A stretch of DNA of 64,000 nt from Haloquadratum walsbyi J07HQW1 (GTDB lineage Archaea > Halobacteriota > Halobacteria > Halobacteriales > Haloferacaceae): the NCBI GenBank assembly GCA_000415965.1, contig KE356560.1, positions 392,393 through 456,392 of the forward strand. The letters run 5' to 3'. Numbering within the stretch: position 1 is the stretch's first letter; every line of letters begins with the position of its first letter. The notes beneath the pieces were generated by a model, which did not search any database, was not told where the DNA came from, and saw only the letters and a program-made list of their open reading frames with translations. The position numbers were made by a program, and so were the translations under genes. This document shows, in pieces, positions 9,066 to 18,940 of this stretch.

Positions 9066-10858
9066 TGCGTCGAAATGATGAGATTGCACGTCGATTTGAG
9101 GAGTTCGCAGATCGGCTTGAGGCTGATGGAGTTGAATACAAACCAAGCGCATACCGCCGCGCTGCAGAAAATATTCGTGAGTGCGCCGACCCGATTGAGG
9201 ACCTTGCGGCAGAAGGACAGGATGCAGTCAAATCGATCAATCGTGTCGGCGATGCAATTGCATCAAAAATAATCGAATATATTGAAACCGGATCGATTGA
9301 TGAACTCGATGAGCTTCGTGATCGTCTGCCAGTCGAGATTGATGCACTCACCCGTGTCGATGGGGTCGGTCCAAAGACCGTTGGAACCCTCTATGAGGAA
9401 TTAGGGATTACAACGCTTGATGAGCTTGCTGCAGCGGCTGAGGCTGAGGAAATTCGTGATGTTAGCGGATTTGGTGCGAAAACAGAGACAAATATCCGAG
9501 AAAATGTCGCGTTTGCCCGACAGGCTGGTGAGCGTGAACGACTTGGAGATGTTCGCCCACTCGCCGATGAGGTTCTGACGTTCCTTCGCCGCCGTGAAAC
9601 GGTACAGAAGAGTGAGGTTGCTGGGTCGATTCGTCGGTGGCGCGATACAATCGGTGATGTCGATGTTCTTGCTGCATCAACCGAGGCGAAGCAGGTTGTT
9701 GAAGCATTTACCGACTGGTCGGCGGCAACAGATGTGATTGAAGCCGGTGATAATAAAGCAAGTCTTCGTGCTGAGGGTGTGCGGATTGACCTTCGAGTGG
9801 TCGACCCAGGCGAGTTTGGTGCTGCGCTGCAGTACTTTACCGGAAGTAAAGACCACAATGTCGCGTTACGAAACCGAGCAATCGAACGCGATCTGAAGAT
9901 GAACGAATATGGTATCTTCGACGTGAGCGATGTTGATCTCGACACTCATGGCGATTCCGATGGTGATCCTACCACCGATGACATGAATACTCAGCGCATT
10001 GGTGACCGTATCGCCGGAGAAACAGAAACGTCGATGTATGAAGCTCTTGGATTGCCGTGGATCCCACCGGAACTAAGAGAGAATCGCGGTGAGATTGAAG
10101 CAGCAGCCGATGGAACGCTCTCAGAGCTACTGACAGTCAACGATATGTGTGGTGACCTGCATACACACACAACCCGCTCTGACGGTCGTGCGAGCCGTGA
10201 GCAGATGGTCGATGCCGCAGTCGGTCGGGGATATGAGTATTATGCCGTCACAGATCATGCAAGTGGTCCTGGAATGGTCGGTGGGATTGGGCTCAGTGAT
10301 GATGAACTTCGTGAGCAACTCGAGACGATTGAGACCGCGAGAGAGACGCGAGGGGATGAGATTGAACTTCTCGCAGGGGTTGAGACAAACATCGACGCAG
10401 AGGGTGACCTCTCGACAGGAGATGAGATTCTCACAGAACTCGATGTTGTTGTTGCCTCACCACATACCGCACTCGGGCAGGAGCGTGAAGCAGCAACTGA
10501 ACGTCTTATCCGGGCGGTGAATCACCAAAGCGTCGATGTACTTGGACACCCGACGGGTCGGCGAATCAACGAACGCCCTGGACTCGATATCGACATCGAG
10601 CGTGTTGCAAGCGCTGCTGCTGAGGCGGAGACTGCATTAGAAGTGAATGCAAATCCAACACGACTTGATCTGCATGGAACATTCATACAGGCGGCTCGTG
10701 ATGCAGGCGCAACAATTGCGATTAACACTGATGCACATGCACCGGAATCACTGGCGTATGCCCGCTACGGCGTGCACACCGCTCGGCGTGGATGGTGTAC
10801 CCCAACAGATGTCCTGAATAGCTTTGATCTCACGACTCTTCGGGCATTCTTACATTGA
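9065..10858 (+). CDS. polX: DNA polymerase X with C-terminal PHP domain
   Basis: A 597-residue family X DNA polymerase. Residues 1-150 hold the 8-kDa domain and helix-hairpin-helix motifs (VKSINRVGDAIASKI, LTRVDGVGPKTVGTLY, IRDVSGFGAKTETNI). The nucleotidyltransferase palm follows, with GSIRRW and catalytic DVDVL near residues 183-202. A C-terminal PHP phosphoesterase domain has DLHTHTTRSDG near residue 361 and further metal-binding histidines (VTDHASG, ASPHT, LGHPTG, NTDAHA). Archaeal and bacterial PolX enzymes fill short gaps in base excision repair, and the PHP domain gives 3'-5' exonuclease activity. An Asp-rich insertion lies near residues 290-310. It is coupled to the upstream gene. Confidence 0.95.
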   Translation: MRRNDEIARRFEEFADRLEADGVEYKPSAYRRAAENIRECADPIEDLAAEGQDAVKSINRVGDAIASKIIEYIETGSIDELDELRDRLPVEIDALTRVDGVGPKTVGTLYEELGITTLDELAAAAEAEEIRDVSGFGAKTETNIRENVAFARQAGERERLGDVRPLADEVLTFLRRRETVQKSEVAGSIRRWRDTIGDVDVLAASTEAKQVVEAFTDWSAATDVIEAGDNKASLRAEGVRIDLRVVDPGEFGAALQYFTGSKDHNVALRNRAIERDLKMNEYGIFDVSDVDLDTHGDSDGDPTTDDMNTQRIGDRIAGETETSMYEALGLPWIPPELRENRGEIEAAADGTLSELLTVNDMCGDLHTHTTRSDGRASREQMVDAAVGRGYEYYAVTDHASGPGMVGGIGLSDDELREQLETIETARETRGDEIELLAGVETNIDAEGDLSTGDEILTELDVVVASPHTALGQEREAATERLIRAVNHQSVDVLGHPTGRRINERPGLDIDIERVASAAAEAETALEVNANPTRLDLHGTFIQAARDAGATIAINTDAHAPESLAYARYGVHTARRGWCTPTDVLNSFDLTTLRAFLH

Positions 10859-10965
10859 CAGGATGTGAACTGTTTCCTCGGACTCACCAATTACCTATTT
10901 ATGATCTACGTGAGCGCACACGAAAGCAGCAACTGTTAGAAGCGAGAACGGCGTATTAATGCGTG

Positions 10966-11583
10966 ATGACAGACACTGAGGCGAAGTCTGAGTCTGAATC
11001 TGCGTCCTCGGTTGAGCGATTCCTTCTTGATGCAATGCTTGGCTCACTCTCGACATATCTCAGGATGTGCGGTCATGACGCTGTCTATGTTCTCGATACG
11101 AATGCAGATACGAACACAAACACGAATACGAACGCTGATTACCAAACTGAACAAGATGCAGATGCAGCTGTAAGTGTAGAGGATGCGAATGACGATTCGA
11201 ATTTCCTCTCTCGTGATTGTGAGCCAACTGATGATGAAATCCTCACATACGCACGGAATAATGAACGGACTATTCTCACACGTGATACAGAACTTGCGAA
11301 TCGAGCAGATGATGCGGTCTTATTGACTGCTCGAGACGTCGAAGATCAGCTTCGTGAACTTGCTGCTGTCGGATATGATTTAATTCTCACATCACGACCC
11401 AGCCGCTGTGGTGCATGTAATGGACGTGTTGAACGGCTCTCATCAGACGTGGTCGTCCCTGAATATGCACCTGACCCAAGCGAGAGAGACTGTTGGCAAT
11501 GTCTGATATGTGAACAGATATTCTGGAAAGGAAGCCACTGGGATGATGTTGCAGCGACGCTTGAGCGTGTGCGATCACAGTAG
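10966..11583 (+). CDS. Mut7-C RNase domain protein
   Basis: A 205-residue protein of the Mut7-C family (PIN-fold ribonuclease plus zinc ribbon). The N-terminal core FLLDAMLGSLSTYLRMCGHD and the NNERTILTRDTELANR block carry the conserved acidic residues. The C-terminal zinc ribbon uses CGACNG and CWQCLICEQIFWKGSHW. Between them is a Haloquadratum-type insertion rich in Asn, Thr and Asp (near residues 45-80), encoded by a GAATACGAACAC-like microsatellite. The starts GTG 10963 and ATG 10966 are adjacent. Copy 1 of the dispersed repeat begins within a few bases of its stop. Confidence 0.85.
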   Translation: MTDTEAKSESESASSVERFLLDAMLGSLSTYLRMCGHDAVYVLDTNADTNTNTNTNADYQTEQDADAAVSVEDANDDSNFLSRDCEPTDDEILTYARNNERTILTRDTELANRADDAVLLTARDVEDQLRELAAVGYDLILTSRPSRCGACNGRVERLSSDVVVPEYAPDPSERDCWQCLICEQIFWKGSHWDDVAATLERVRSQ

Positions 11584-11587
11584 CACA

Positions 11588-11715
11588 ACAGCTGTCGGTA
11601 CTGTGATTTCTGTATTCAAAGTTGCAGCGGAACGCGTCACCGGGTGTTCCAGGTGAACTCAGTCTGAGTGTGGGTTCGGAGAGACACAGTGGTCAAATTG
11701 CCACCGACTAATAAT
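11588..11715 (+). repeat. Dispersed intergenic repeat, copy 1
   Basis: About 125 bases that align with 29163-29285 and 52530-52655. Shared landmarks are an ACTGTGATTTCTGTAT block, a GGAACGC-N8-GTGTTCC hairpin (11630-11650), a TGAACTCAG block, TTCGGAGAGACACAGTGG, and a GCCACCGACTAA end. It has no reading frame of note. It lies just after the Mut7-C gene. Confidence 0.75.
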
Positions 11716-11780
11716 ACGATATCAATACTCATCATACTCATAAGGATACTGATACTATACTATCGACCTGAGAGAACCGG

Positions 11781-12731
11781 TCATTCCATACGAGAAGCCC
11801 ACTCCTCACACGGGACCATGTCATCCATCAGCTCATCATGTGCAGCACAGTATGGCTCGATACCAGAGTCGGTTTTGACATACTCAAAGTGTGCACAGTT
11901 CCCGCAATATTGGTCTCCGAGACTTGCATCGACATCCGCTGATTGCCATGTATTCTTCTCATTCTCTGGGTGTGCTCGTGTCGATGAGCTTCGTGGCGTC
12001 GGTGACGGGCGTCTTGATCTTTGTCCTGTCCGTGAGTTCGAATGCGGGTTTGTGTTTGTCTGTGGGGATTTCGAGGGTTCCGATGATGTGTTTGCAGTTG
12101 TCGGGTCAAACGGTGAAGTAATCGATTCAGCCTCGGTCCCTCCATCAGATGTCGGGGTTGTATCTGTCTCGTCATCAGAACGAGTAAATAATCCAAACCC
12201 CCCCGAGGCCGCATTTGGCTGCTCTCCGGTTGATGAACGCTGAGATGACTCAAATGGATCTGTCTTAGCGTCTGCCGAGCGCAGATTTGTCACCCCAATA
12301 AAAAGACATAAAAAAGTGATCAGTGTACCGAATGAAAACACAGCAACAGTAAGCAGTGTTAAATCTGGTTTGCCGGCTCCACAGACGGCACCGGACCATT
12401 GACACGGATATGCATGATCAAATAATAACACGCCCATGAGCGAAATCCCTGTTCCAACAGCAGCAGCAGCCTTCGTCAGTCGTGCGGACGGGAGCATCGT
12501 AAAAATCCCAACTAACACAGCAGGAACACCCACACCTGCAAGTACACCACCGAGTTGCCGCTTTGCTGTCAGCGCCGCTGGGTCGGTCCCATACAGAAGC
12601 TGTGTTGTCGTGACGCCAATTCCAGAGACGACGAGCATCGACCCCATGAGGAACAATGTAAGGCCAAATGTCAGTCGCCGGAGACTCGGACCCCCCTTAC
12701 CGCTGTTGTAGGTCTCCGCGAGACTGGTCAT
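11781..12731 (-). CDS. Haloarchaeal membrane protein with C-terminal Cys cluster (DUF7139-like)
   Basis: A 316-residue protein. Membrane segments lie near residues 20-45, 60-80, 85-105 and 130-155. A long disordered, charged and Ser/Thr-rich stretch follows, and it ends in a small cysteine-rich module, YCGNCAHFEYV...PYCAAHDE...PCEEW (near residues 275-315), which could bind zinc. I recall similar haloarchaeal proteins as DUF7139; the function is unknown. The ATG at 12731 is chosen over the upstream frame because it begins the typical MTSLAETY N-terminus. It is monocistronic and converges on the Mut7-C gene. Confidence 0.7.
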   Translation of the reverse strand: MTSLAETYNSGKGGPSLRRLTFGLTLFLMGSMLVVSGIGVTTTQLLYGTDPAALTAKRQLGGVLAGVGVPAVLVGIFTMLPSARLTKAAAAVGTGISLMGVLLFDHAYPCQWSGAVCGAGKPDLTLLTVAVFSFGTLITFLCLFIGVTNLRSADAKTDPFESSQRSSTGEQPNAASGGFGLFTRSDDETDTTPTSDGGTEAESITSPFDPTTANTSSEPSKSPQTNTNPHSNSRTGQRSRRPSPTPRSSSTRAHPENEKNTWQSADVDASLGDQYCGNCAHFEYVKTDSGIEPYCAAHDELMDDMVPCEEWASRME

Positions 12732-12918
12732 GCTACTGTATTCGGATAACAGACACAAAACCCTATGTCAGACGATCGTCTGACGGTTAACTGTGTTCAT
12801 CTCCGTTATCTCAGATATCGATTTGTCGTCAAATCCACACAGATTCTCTCGATATCACTCACTGTATGAGCCATGATGTGTCGAAGAGATTATTGCATCG
12901 GATAGCAAACCGGCGCGT

Positions 12919-13281
12919 ATGGCAGACGAAGCGGAAGGCGACGGTGATAATGAACCCATCGTCGAGTTGGGAGAGAAAACACCCGTCGCAGGGCAACCGC
13001 TTGCGCGTGTCGCTGCCCGACTGACCTGGCCGCATGAACTCAGTCGGATCATCGATCAAGAGGGTGAGAGTGTGATTCGAACGCCAACAGGTCCACAACA
13101 ACTTGAATTAGTCCTCACAGATGTCGATGAAACGTATATTGATTCACGACAGACATTTGTTTCTACCGTCGAGGATATTATTGGGACCGGTCCTGTTGCG
13201 ACTGAAGCTGATGATGCGAACGATAATGATGATAATAAGGATCAAAACACGAAACACAAACACAACCGATGCAGAGGCTGA
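12919..13281 (+). CDS. Small acidic haloarchaeal protein (DUF5789-like)
   Basis: A 120-residue protein. The core (residues 12-95) has conserved blocks VAGQPLARVAARLTWPHEL, IRTPTGPQQL and DVDETYIDSRQTFVSTVE, which match the haloarchaeal family I recall as DUF5789. The last 30 residues are an Asn/Asp/Lys-rich tail that looks strain-specific. No catalytic motif or membrane segment is seen. The function is unknown, and the gene stands alone between two longer gaps. Confidence 0.75.
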   Translation: MADEAEGDGDNEPIVELGEKTPVAGQPLARVAARLTWPHELSRIIDQEGESVIRTPTGPQQLELVLTDVDETYIDSRQTFVSTVEDIIGTGPVATEADDANDNDDNKDQNTKHKHNRCRG

Positions 13282-13505
13282 GGCGATTTGACGCCGTGAG
13301 CGGAGTGACCTCATAACGATAATCGATAATCGGTAATCGGTGGCTGACCGTCGGAAACAATACTCTCAGTAACTGAGAGGAGACGACATATTGAATTCGC
13401 TGTACTTCCATATGTATCAAAAAATCATATTATGATGTGTATCACTTGTACGCGAACCGGAGTCAGGATTCCATCAAGTAATGACGAAGAGACGCTGAGC
13501 GGGCT

Positions 13506-14195
13506 GTGTCGGTTCGTACTCACGTTTATGACCTCATTGATCGGATTAGTTGGCTTCAGCGAACACTTTTAATCGGCGCATTCTGTTCGGTGCTATGGAC
13601 AGTGTGGACTGTCCCATCAACAGCATTGTCACAGCGGGTCTTTCGAGACGCGATTGTGTTCATCTGTATTCCACTGACGCTTGCGATTACGCATGGGCGA
13701 AGACTCGGGTATCATATTGATCGCACTGCGATTCGTGATACCGTCGTGCTCGCAGCATTTGTCCTTCCATTCTATCTTGTTGGGTCATCACTCCCTAGCA
13801 TTCGAGCATATTACCCAATGTGGTCGACCACACTCGCACTCGGTGACTTTCTCCCACATGTGATTCAACAACTTATTATTGTCATCGCTGCAGAGACGTA
13901 TTATCGCGGATTACTTTGCGTCGGCATTAGCAACGATATTGGTCCGGTGAGTATCTTCATCAGTCCTATTATCTATGCCTTTCATCACGTTGGAAAGCCA
14001 CCAATTGAATTACTCCTGTCCGGACCAACTGACGTTCTCTTTGGAGCTGTTGATTATCATGCACAGTCACTGCTTCCCTCGATTGTTGCTCACGGGCTTG
14101 GATTGGTATTACTCGATTGGCTTGTGCTACATGAACCGGTATTTTCACCTGAGTTTGTGGTGAGACTGCTTCGGTGGATCCCTGTCCCACTTTGA
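13506..14195 (+). CDS. CPBP-family intramembrane metalloprotease
   Basis: A 229-residue, multi-pass membrane protein of the CPBP (CAAX protease and bacteriocin-processing/Abi) family. The first glutamate motif appears as AAETYYRGLL near residue 128 (the family norm is EExxxR; here one Glu is Ala). The second motif is IYAFHHVG near 157, and a final IVAHGLGLVLLDW supplies the late histidine. It should cleave or bind substrates within the membrane; the substrate is unknown. It starts with GTG at 13506; no in-frame ATG lies before the first helix. The altered first Glu pair makes catalytic competence uncertain. Confidence 0.75.
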   Translation: MSVRTHVYDLIDRISWLQRTLLIGAFCSVLWTVWTVPSTALSQRVFRDAIVFICIPLTLAITHGRRLGYHIDRTAIRDTVVLAAFVLPFYLVGSSLPSIRAYYPMWSTTLALGDFLPHVIQQLIIVIAAETYYRGLLCVGISNDIGPVSIFISPIIYAFHHVGKPPIELLLSGPTDVLFGAVDYHAQSLLPSIVAHGLGLVLLDWLVLHEPVFSPEFVVRLLRWIPVPL

Positions 14196-14710
14196 TATCC
14201 CTCGGACGCTGAAGCACGAAGGGCTCTCCTTGATCTTCTCATCACCGACATAAAGACGCAGAAACCATTGTTAGTGATACCCATATCAGTAGGGGTCGGC
14301 TTGATTCGACGGGCCTGTGCAGGAAATACAATAAAATAACACTGACACCCCGACACAGCATTGAGATATAACGTGTCGTAGATCAGGATAATTAAACCGA
14401 CTCACAGACGTGATGATCACATATGACCTCTCACATCACACGAGATTATCGATGAAGCAATGAAAGGAACTCATGAGCGTGGACGTTACTCACGCTTACG
14501 TCACTCTGTGCTACCACGAAATCGACATTGAGAATTGAGAATTGAAGATCCAGCACTCAAATAGAGATGATACGATGCATATATTCATTAGACTCATAAA
14601 TCTGAGAAGCCCTCGACGGTATTGAGTTACTCACACATCCATGGTGTGATGATCTCTCATGAGTAATTGCAGTGTTTTCTGTTATTTGTTTCATCGATTC
14701 GTGTACCAGC
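14196..14710. other. Convergent intergenic region
   Basis: About 515 bases between converging genes. A 6-bp inverted repeat AGCGTG/CACGCT with a 9-base loop lies at 14476-14496. Nothing else convincing was seen: no RNA gene and no reading frame with coding character. Confidence 0.45.
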
Positions 14711-15715
14711 TTACACAAGTCGTGTCACCGCCTCACGAATACTGCTGTCATCTTGACGGATATCGCGGCGATAATGCATATATACGGCACCAAGTGGTGG
14801 TTGGATGACATACGCCAGCGCGATTGGAAGCACAGCCTCCGCCGGCGGGAACCCGGGGGCTGCAACGACTGCAACGGCAATCGAGAGATTGCGCATACTT
14901 GTTGCATACACGAGTGACACACCGCGTGCATCGTCTAGAACCGCTTGACCGAGGAATGCCCCGACAGCAAGGATAACAGCATAGAAAATAATGAGCGGAA
15001 TGACCGTACTCATCGAAGCAAGTGGGTCTGCGAGAATACTCTGTGACCGCATTGCCATTGCAATAAACACGATAAGCATCACACCGAGTGAGCTAATCCC
15101 TCCAAAAATTGGCTTGAGACGTTTGAATCCGCTGGTGCCATACTGACGGAGAAGCCCACTGCGAGTAAGCACACCAGCGACCATCGGGACGACAACAATG
15201 AATGCGAGTTGTTGATACAGTGCCGAGGGATCAAACCCAACATTCCCTGGAATCAACGCAGAAAGATACAGCGGAAGGACCCCAACAGCCGCAAGGAGGT
15301 TTACTGACATCGCTACCAACGCTGCCTCAAGATCCCCATCAGCGAGTCCTGTCCATGCGGCTGTCATACCGGATGTTGGAATAAGCGCAATAAAGTATAG
15401 CCCAATTGTATATTCGATCTGTCCGGCGAAGAAAAGACGCGAAAGACCCACTGCAAGTATCGGAGCGATGCCAAAGTTTATCAGAAGACTCACAGCAATC
15501 ACCGTTGCATGATGACGTATATTCACAATCTCACGAAGGTCAATATTGATCATCATTGGGTATATCATGACAAACAATACCGGAATAACAGCGGCTCGCA
15601 ACACTGATTTTGTCTCAGTGCCGGCTATCTGCCCGAATGCGAGCCCAATGAACAATGACCCGAGCACAACATAGATTAAATTATCCTTCATCGCAGTGAG
15701 TAATTGCCGAATCAT
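14711..15715 (-). CDS. Bile acid:sodium symporter / ACR3-like transporter
   Basis: A 334-residue membrane protein with about ten hydrophobic segments, of the BASS superfamily. The block ALIPTSGMTAAWTGLADGDL near residues 110-130 resembles the ACR3 arsenite efflux signature, but the cysteine important in ACR3 is absent, so arsenite transport should not be assumed. A second discontinuous-helix region is MRNLSIAVAVV near 270. The start ATG at 15715 gives a normal-length protein. It is a single gene with no arsenate reductase or ArsR neighbour, which also argues against an ars operon. Confidence 0.75.
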   Translation of the reverse strand: MIRQLLTAMKDNLIYVVLGSLFIGLAFGQIAGTETKSVLRAAVIPVLFVMIYPMMINIDLREIVNIRHHATVIAVSLLINFGIAPILAVGLSRLFFAGQIEYTIGLYFIALIPTSGMTAAWTGLADGDLEAALVAMSVNLLAAVGVLPLYLSALIPGNVGFDPSALYQQLAFIVVVPMVAGVLTRSGLLRQYGTSGFKRLKPIFGGISSLGVMLIVFIAMAMRSQSILADPLASMSTVIPLIIFYAVILAVGAFLGQAVLDDARGVSLVYATSMRNLSIAVAVVAAPGFPPAEAVLPIALAYVIQPPLGAVYMHYRRDIRQDDSSIREAVTRLV

Positions 15716-16277
15716 GCGAACTCACCGTCGGTGCTCGCTCGGAAAGCCGATATTGGGTTATTCTCGCTGCGATGTCGATAACGCCGGCATATTGTATCAC
15801 TGAGAGCGAATTCAATGCCCGATTGTAAACGCCGATATAGACTGCGGGTGTAATCTGAATCCATTCTATGTATAGTATTGTACTGGACGTTCAAAACTAT
15901 TGAGATACTCACCGCTAATCGGAAGCAGAGAGTTTATTTTTCTGCTTGCTGCGGGTAAGGATTGAGAGTGTTACAGAGACTTGAATCGGGACGGATAGTT
16001 CCTTGCTCTTGGTCAGAATTTCTACTCGCTTTGGACAGTTTCGCTTTACTCGCTTGCTCCGTTCAGCGTATCTTTATTGGCAGAAACCGAAAAGAAAAGT
16101 CATAGACGGAGACATTTTTATTATTGGTTATCTCAGAGTATCACACTCACCCGCAGCATCGACTGTCTCTGTGATTTATGAATCAATTGTATCTAAACCG
16201 TTGATACGCAGACGTTCTGATTCGTGGGGTGACACTGAATGTGAGCCCGCTTCAATATAACTACGGTGTGAATCAAC
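15716..16277. other. Intergenic region without clear genes
   Basis: About 560 bases between two leftward genes. A rightward open stretch at 16003-16260 encodes 85 residues of basic, Arg/Phe-rich sequence that I cannot assign. It may be decayed transposase sequence or chance. The region presumably contains the promoter of the BASS gene near 15720-15760. Confidence 0.4.
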
Positions 16278-17547
16278 TTAACTAAATTTATCAAAAGTTG
16301 CTTGCCGTCCGGCAGCAATCGTTGAAGCGCGATGCAAGCGTGCTGATGATACCGGAAGATGCTCACAAACGCCATCGATCGCCTCATGCATTGTTTCTGC
16401 GAGTGCCGGTGTGTCATCAAACGTGTCCCGGACCGTTTCACGAACCTGCCAGACGCCAACTGGTGCCCAATAATCTGCTGAGATGTGTCGCAGAATAAGC
16501 GCCTTTGCTTGGCGACCTCGCTGAGCGAGATGCTCAAGCACACCAAGACGAGCGGCATGATATGCGCCTGCAGTCTCAGAGACATACTGCGTTCGTCCAT
16601 CCCGACCTTCCCAATCAGTCGTTATTGCAGTGCCCCCGTCTTGTTTGGGATTCCAAATACTACCGGGGGCTTTCATTTCAACGAGTTCATACTCCCACTT
16701 TCCAGGCGCAAGAATAACCCAGAATGCATTGCCAAGGAATGACTCACGATGGATTTCGACACTGTCGATAGCTCGATTCGTTCGGATTCGACCGCGCAGG
16801 TAGCGTCCGACGATATCATCAACAGCAGTGATTGACCACCGCGTCGGGACAAGTCGACGCTGATCAGCTCGCCCGAGCGCTCCCGCTGAGAGGATGGTAT
16901 TAATATCATAAATATCGAAATCTCGGCGGTAAAGATAGGTAATTGCCCCCTCTGCGTTCCAATCATCATCTGATAATGTCTTTTCAACCGCCCGCGGAAC
17001 ATGTGGATTTTCAGCAAGAGCCGCAGATTCTGCTCGCGCTCGCGGTCCAACTGGTGTTGAAACGTCTGCTGGATTCACATCAAAGTCAATATCTGGACGA
17101 TCAACCAGCCCGATTTCGACATTGACGGGATGGTCAGCGATTGCAATCTCACGTTGAGTCCCGAGAAATCCGTCTCCGTCCCATGTATCTGAGACGTTTG
17201 TGACTGGACGGGTTGTTGTTGAATTCAGCAATGAGGCTCGTCGTTCAAACACATCTGCGATTGAGATATTCTCGGCGTACCATGCTCCAGATGTAATAAA
17301 CTGACTCACATCAGTCTCGTGACCAACTGGCGAAAGAACACCTGTTGAGACATGTGGATAATTTGATGTCCCAACAAAAATAGAGGGCGATACCCCACCA
17401 TACAGCGAGTCTCCCTGCACGGTCGACTCAAATCGATTCTTGGAAATCATCGAGATATTCAACGATATCATATGACCGATCTTTCGCGAGTCGACGTCGC
17501 TCTGCTCGCTTATTCTGCTCAATATCCACATACTCGTCCAGTCGCAT
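16278..17547 (-). pseudogene. nreA: Nre-family DNA repair protein, frameshifted near N-terminus
   Basis: Archaeal Nre repair proteins act with UvrABC and bind PCNA. Here the true start is the ATG at 17547 (MRLDEYVDIEQNKRAERRRL), but that frame stops after about 39 codons. The rest, from KNRFESTVQGDSLYGG onward, is read one base out of phase and is intact to 16278. An extra T in the run complementary to 17430-17432 explains the shift (expected QESIESTVQGD). The C-terminus QATFDKFS fits a PCNA-interacting PIP box (Q-xx-F-xx-F). The downstream frame could start at ATG 17450, losing about 33 residues. It is therefore a recent pseudogene, a sequencing error, or a shortened working protein. An unfixed longer frame to 17714 also exists but has no Nre similarity. 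Confidence 0.8.
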
Positions 17548-17729
17548 CGGTACTCACGGAAAATTGGATAGCAATCATTATCAACGGTCCGGCTACCGCC
17601 TTCGAGTATGCGAGTGCGAGTGCGTGAATGTGTGAGTGACATCAACCGCAACTTCTCAGTGTATCGCGAGACTGCTCTATCGGGGGGAAGATATCGAATA
17701 AAAATAGTCGTCAAACGACGGGAACGGGA

Positions 17730-18719
17730 TCAGGTTGGAATGCCCATCGCTTCGATCTGCTCTTGATATCGATTGCGAATCGTCACCTCAGTCACCTGAG
17801 CAACGTCAGCAACCTCTCGTTGTGTCTTTTTCTCATTACAGAGTAGCGAAGCCGCATAAATAGCTGCTGCGGCGTATCCCGTCGGTGACTTGCCCGAGAG
17901 AAGACCCTGTTCGGCTGTTGTCTCGATGATTTCATCTGCTTTTGATTGGACTTCCTTTGAGAGGTCAAGCTCTGAGCAGAACCGAGGAACATATTTTTTC
18001 GGGTCAACTGGTTTCATCTCTAATCCAAGTTCTTGAGAAATGTAACGATACGTCCGTCCAATTTCCTTGCGTTCGACACGCGATACCTCTGAGATCTCCT
18101 CAAGTGACCGAGGAATCCCTTCTTTTCGACAAGCAGCGTACAACGCAGAGGTGGAAACACCCTCGATTGATCGTCCCCGGATCAAATCTTCACTAAGCGC
18201 TCGTCGATAAATGACAGATGCAACCTCACGAACTGACCGCGGAACACCAAGTGCAGATGCCATTCGATCGACCTCCGAAAGTGCGAACTGAAGATTACGC
18301 TCACCGGCATCTTTTGTCCGAATGCGCTCTTGCCACTTGCGTAATCGATGCATCTGTGAGCGCTTTTCAGATGAGAGCGACCGACCATATGCGTCTTTAT
18401 CTTTCCAATCGATTGTCGTTGTCAGCCCCTTATCATGCATCGTTTTTGTCGTTGGTGCACCGACGCGGGACTTTGATTGCCGCTCAGAGTGGTTAAACGC
18501 CCGCCACTCAGGACCCCGATCGATCTGTTCTTCTTCAACGACGATACCCGTTGGCTCGTGTATGATCTCCCCATCCCCTGTACGGACGAGGTCTTTGTCG
18601 TCGACATTGTCAAGATCAATGTCGTCAACTGCTTCGTCCGTATCAGTATCCTCCTCCCGTTCGCCCTGCCATCGCGTTCGTTCACTATCTCGTTCCCGCT
18701 GGCGGGTGGACCGTGTCAT
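17730..18719 (-). CDS. tfb: Transcription initiation factor TFB, zinc ribbon without cysteines
   Basis: A 329-residue TFIIB homologue. The B-reader/linker block [20 protein letters not shown] (near residues 65-85) is intact, and two cyclin folds follow (near 135-225 and 235-325, ending in helix-turn-helix [20 protein letters not shown]). The N-terminal region that should hold a CxxC...CxxC zinc ribbon reads [20 protein letters not shown]: the fold pattern is kept, but all four cysteines are missing. TFB recruits RNA polymerase through this ribbon, so the factor may bind it differently or act as a specialised or inhibitory TFB. Haloarchaea encode several TFBs. A TTTAAG TATA-like box lies about 30 bases upstream of the start, fitting a leaderless transcript. 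Confidence 0.92.
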   Translation of the reverse strand: MTRSTRQRERDSERTRWQGEREEDTDTDEAVDDIDLDNVDDKDLVRTGDGEIIHEPTGIVVEEEQIDRGPEWRAFNHSERQSKSRVGAPTTKTMHDKGLTTTIDWKDKDAYGRSLSSEKRSQMHRLRKWQERIRTKDAGERNLQFALSEVDRMASALGVPRSVREVASVIYRRALSEDLIRGRSIEGVSTSALYAACRKEGIPRSLEEISEVSRVERKEIGRTYRYISQELGLEMKPVDPKKYVPRFCSELDLSKEVQSKADEIIETTAEQGLLSGKSPTGYAAAAIYAASLLCNEKKTQREVADVAQVTEVTIRNRYQEQIEAMGIPT

Positions 18720-18911
18720 CGCATTTTTATATTCGCTATCTTGAGTTACTTAAATCTTGGCTAAATGGTCGTATATACATATTCTGTCTCCTTACATGAA
18801 ATAATCATGTAATTTATATTGCGTACAAGCGCTTGCGTGCTCAATTAAACATTATTAATCTTTCGAATGCTCACAGCTGTGTGATGGTTATGAGCACATT
18901 GGACCGAACGG

Positions 18912-18940
18912 TTCTTTTTTACGGTCGACCTACAGTTGCT
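18912..18940 (+). promoter_or_regulatory. Leaderless promoter of rnhA
   Basis: A TTTTTTA TATA-like stretch at about 18913-18920 lies roughly 25 bases before the ATG at 18941. This is the spacing expected for a leaderless haloarchaeal transcript, and it favours 18941 over the upstream in-frame starts at 18893 and 18833. Confidence 0.45.

Noticed and set aside
14711-15715. Assignment of the BASS-type transporter as an ACR3 arsenite pump
   Set aside because: The signature cysteine is absent and no ars genes are adjacent, so only the superfamily is called.
16003-16260. Rightward open frame of 85 codons, basic and Arg/Phe-rich
   Set aside because: Basic composition is unlike the acidic genes here and no motif could be named; probably chance or remnant.
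16278-17714. Full-length 478-codon frame as an intact alternative Nre protein
   Set aside because: The 85 codons upstream of 17460 do not resemble Nre, while another frame there does; the frameshift explanation fits better.
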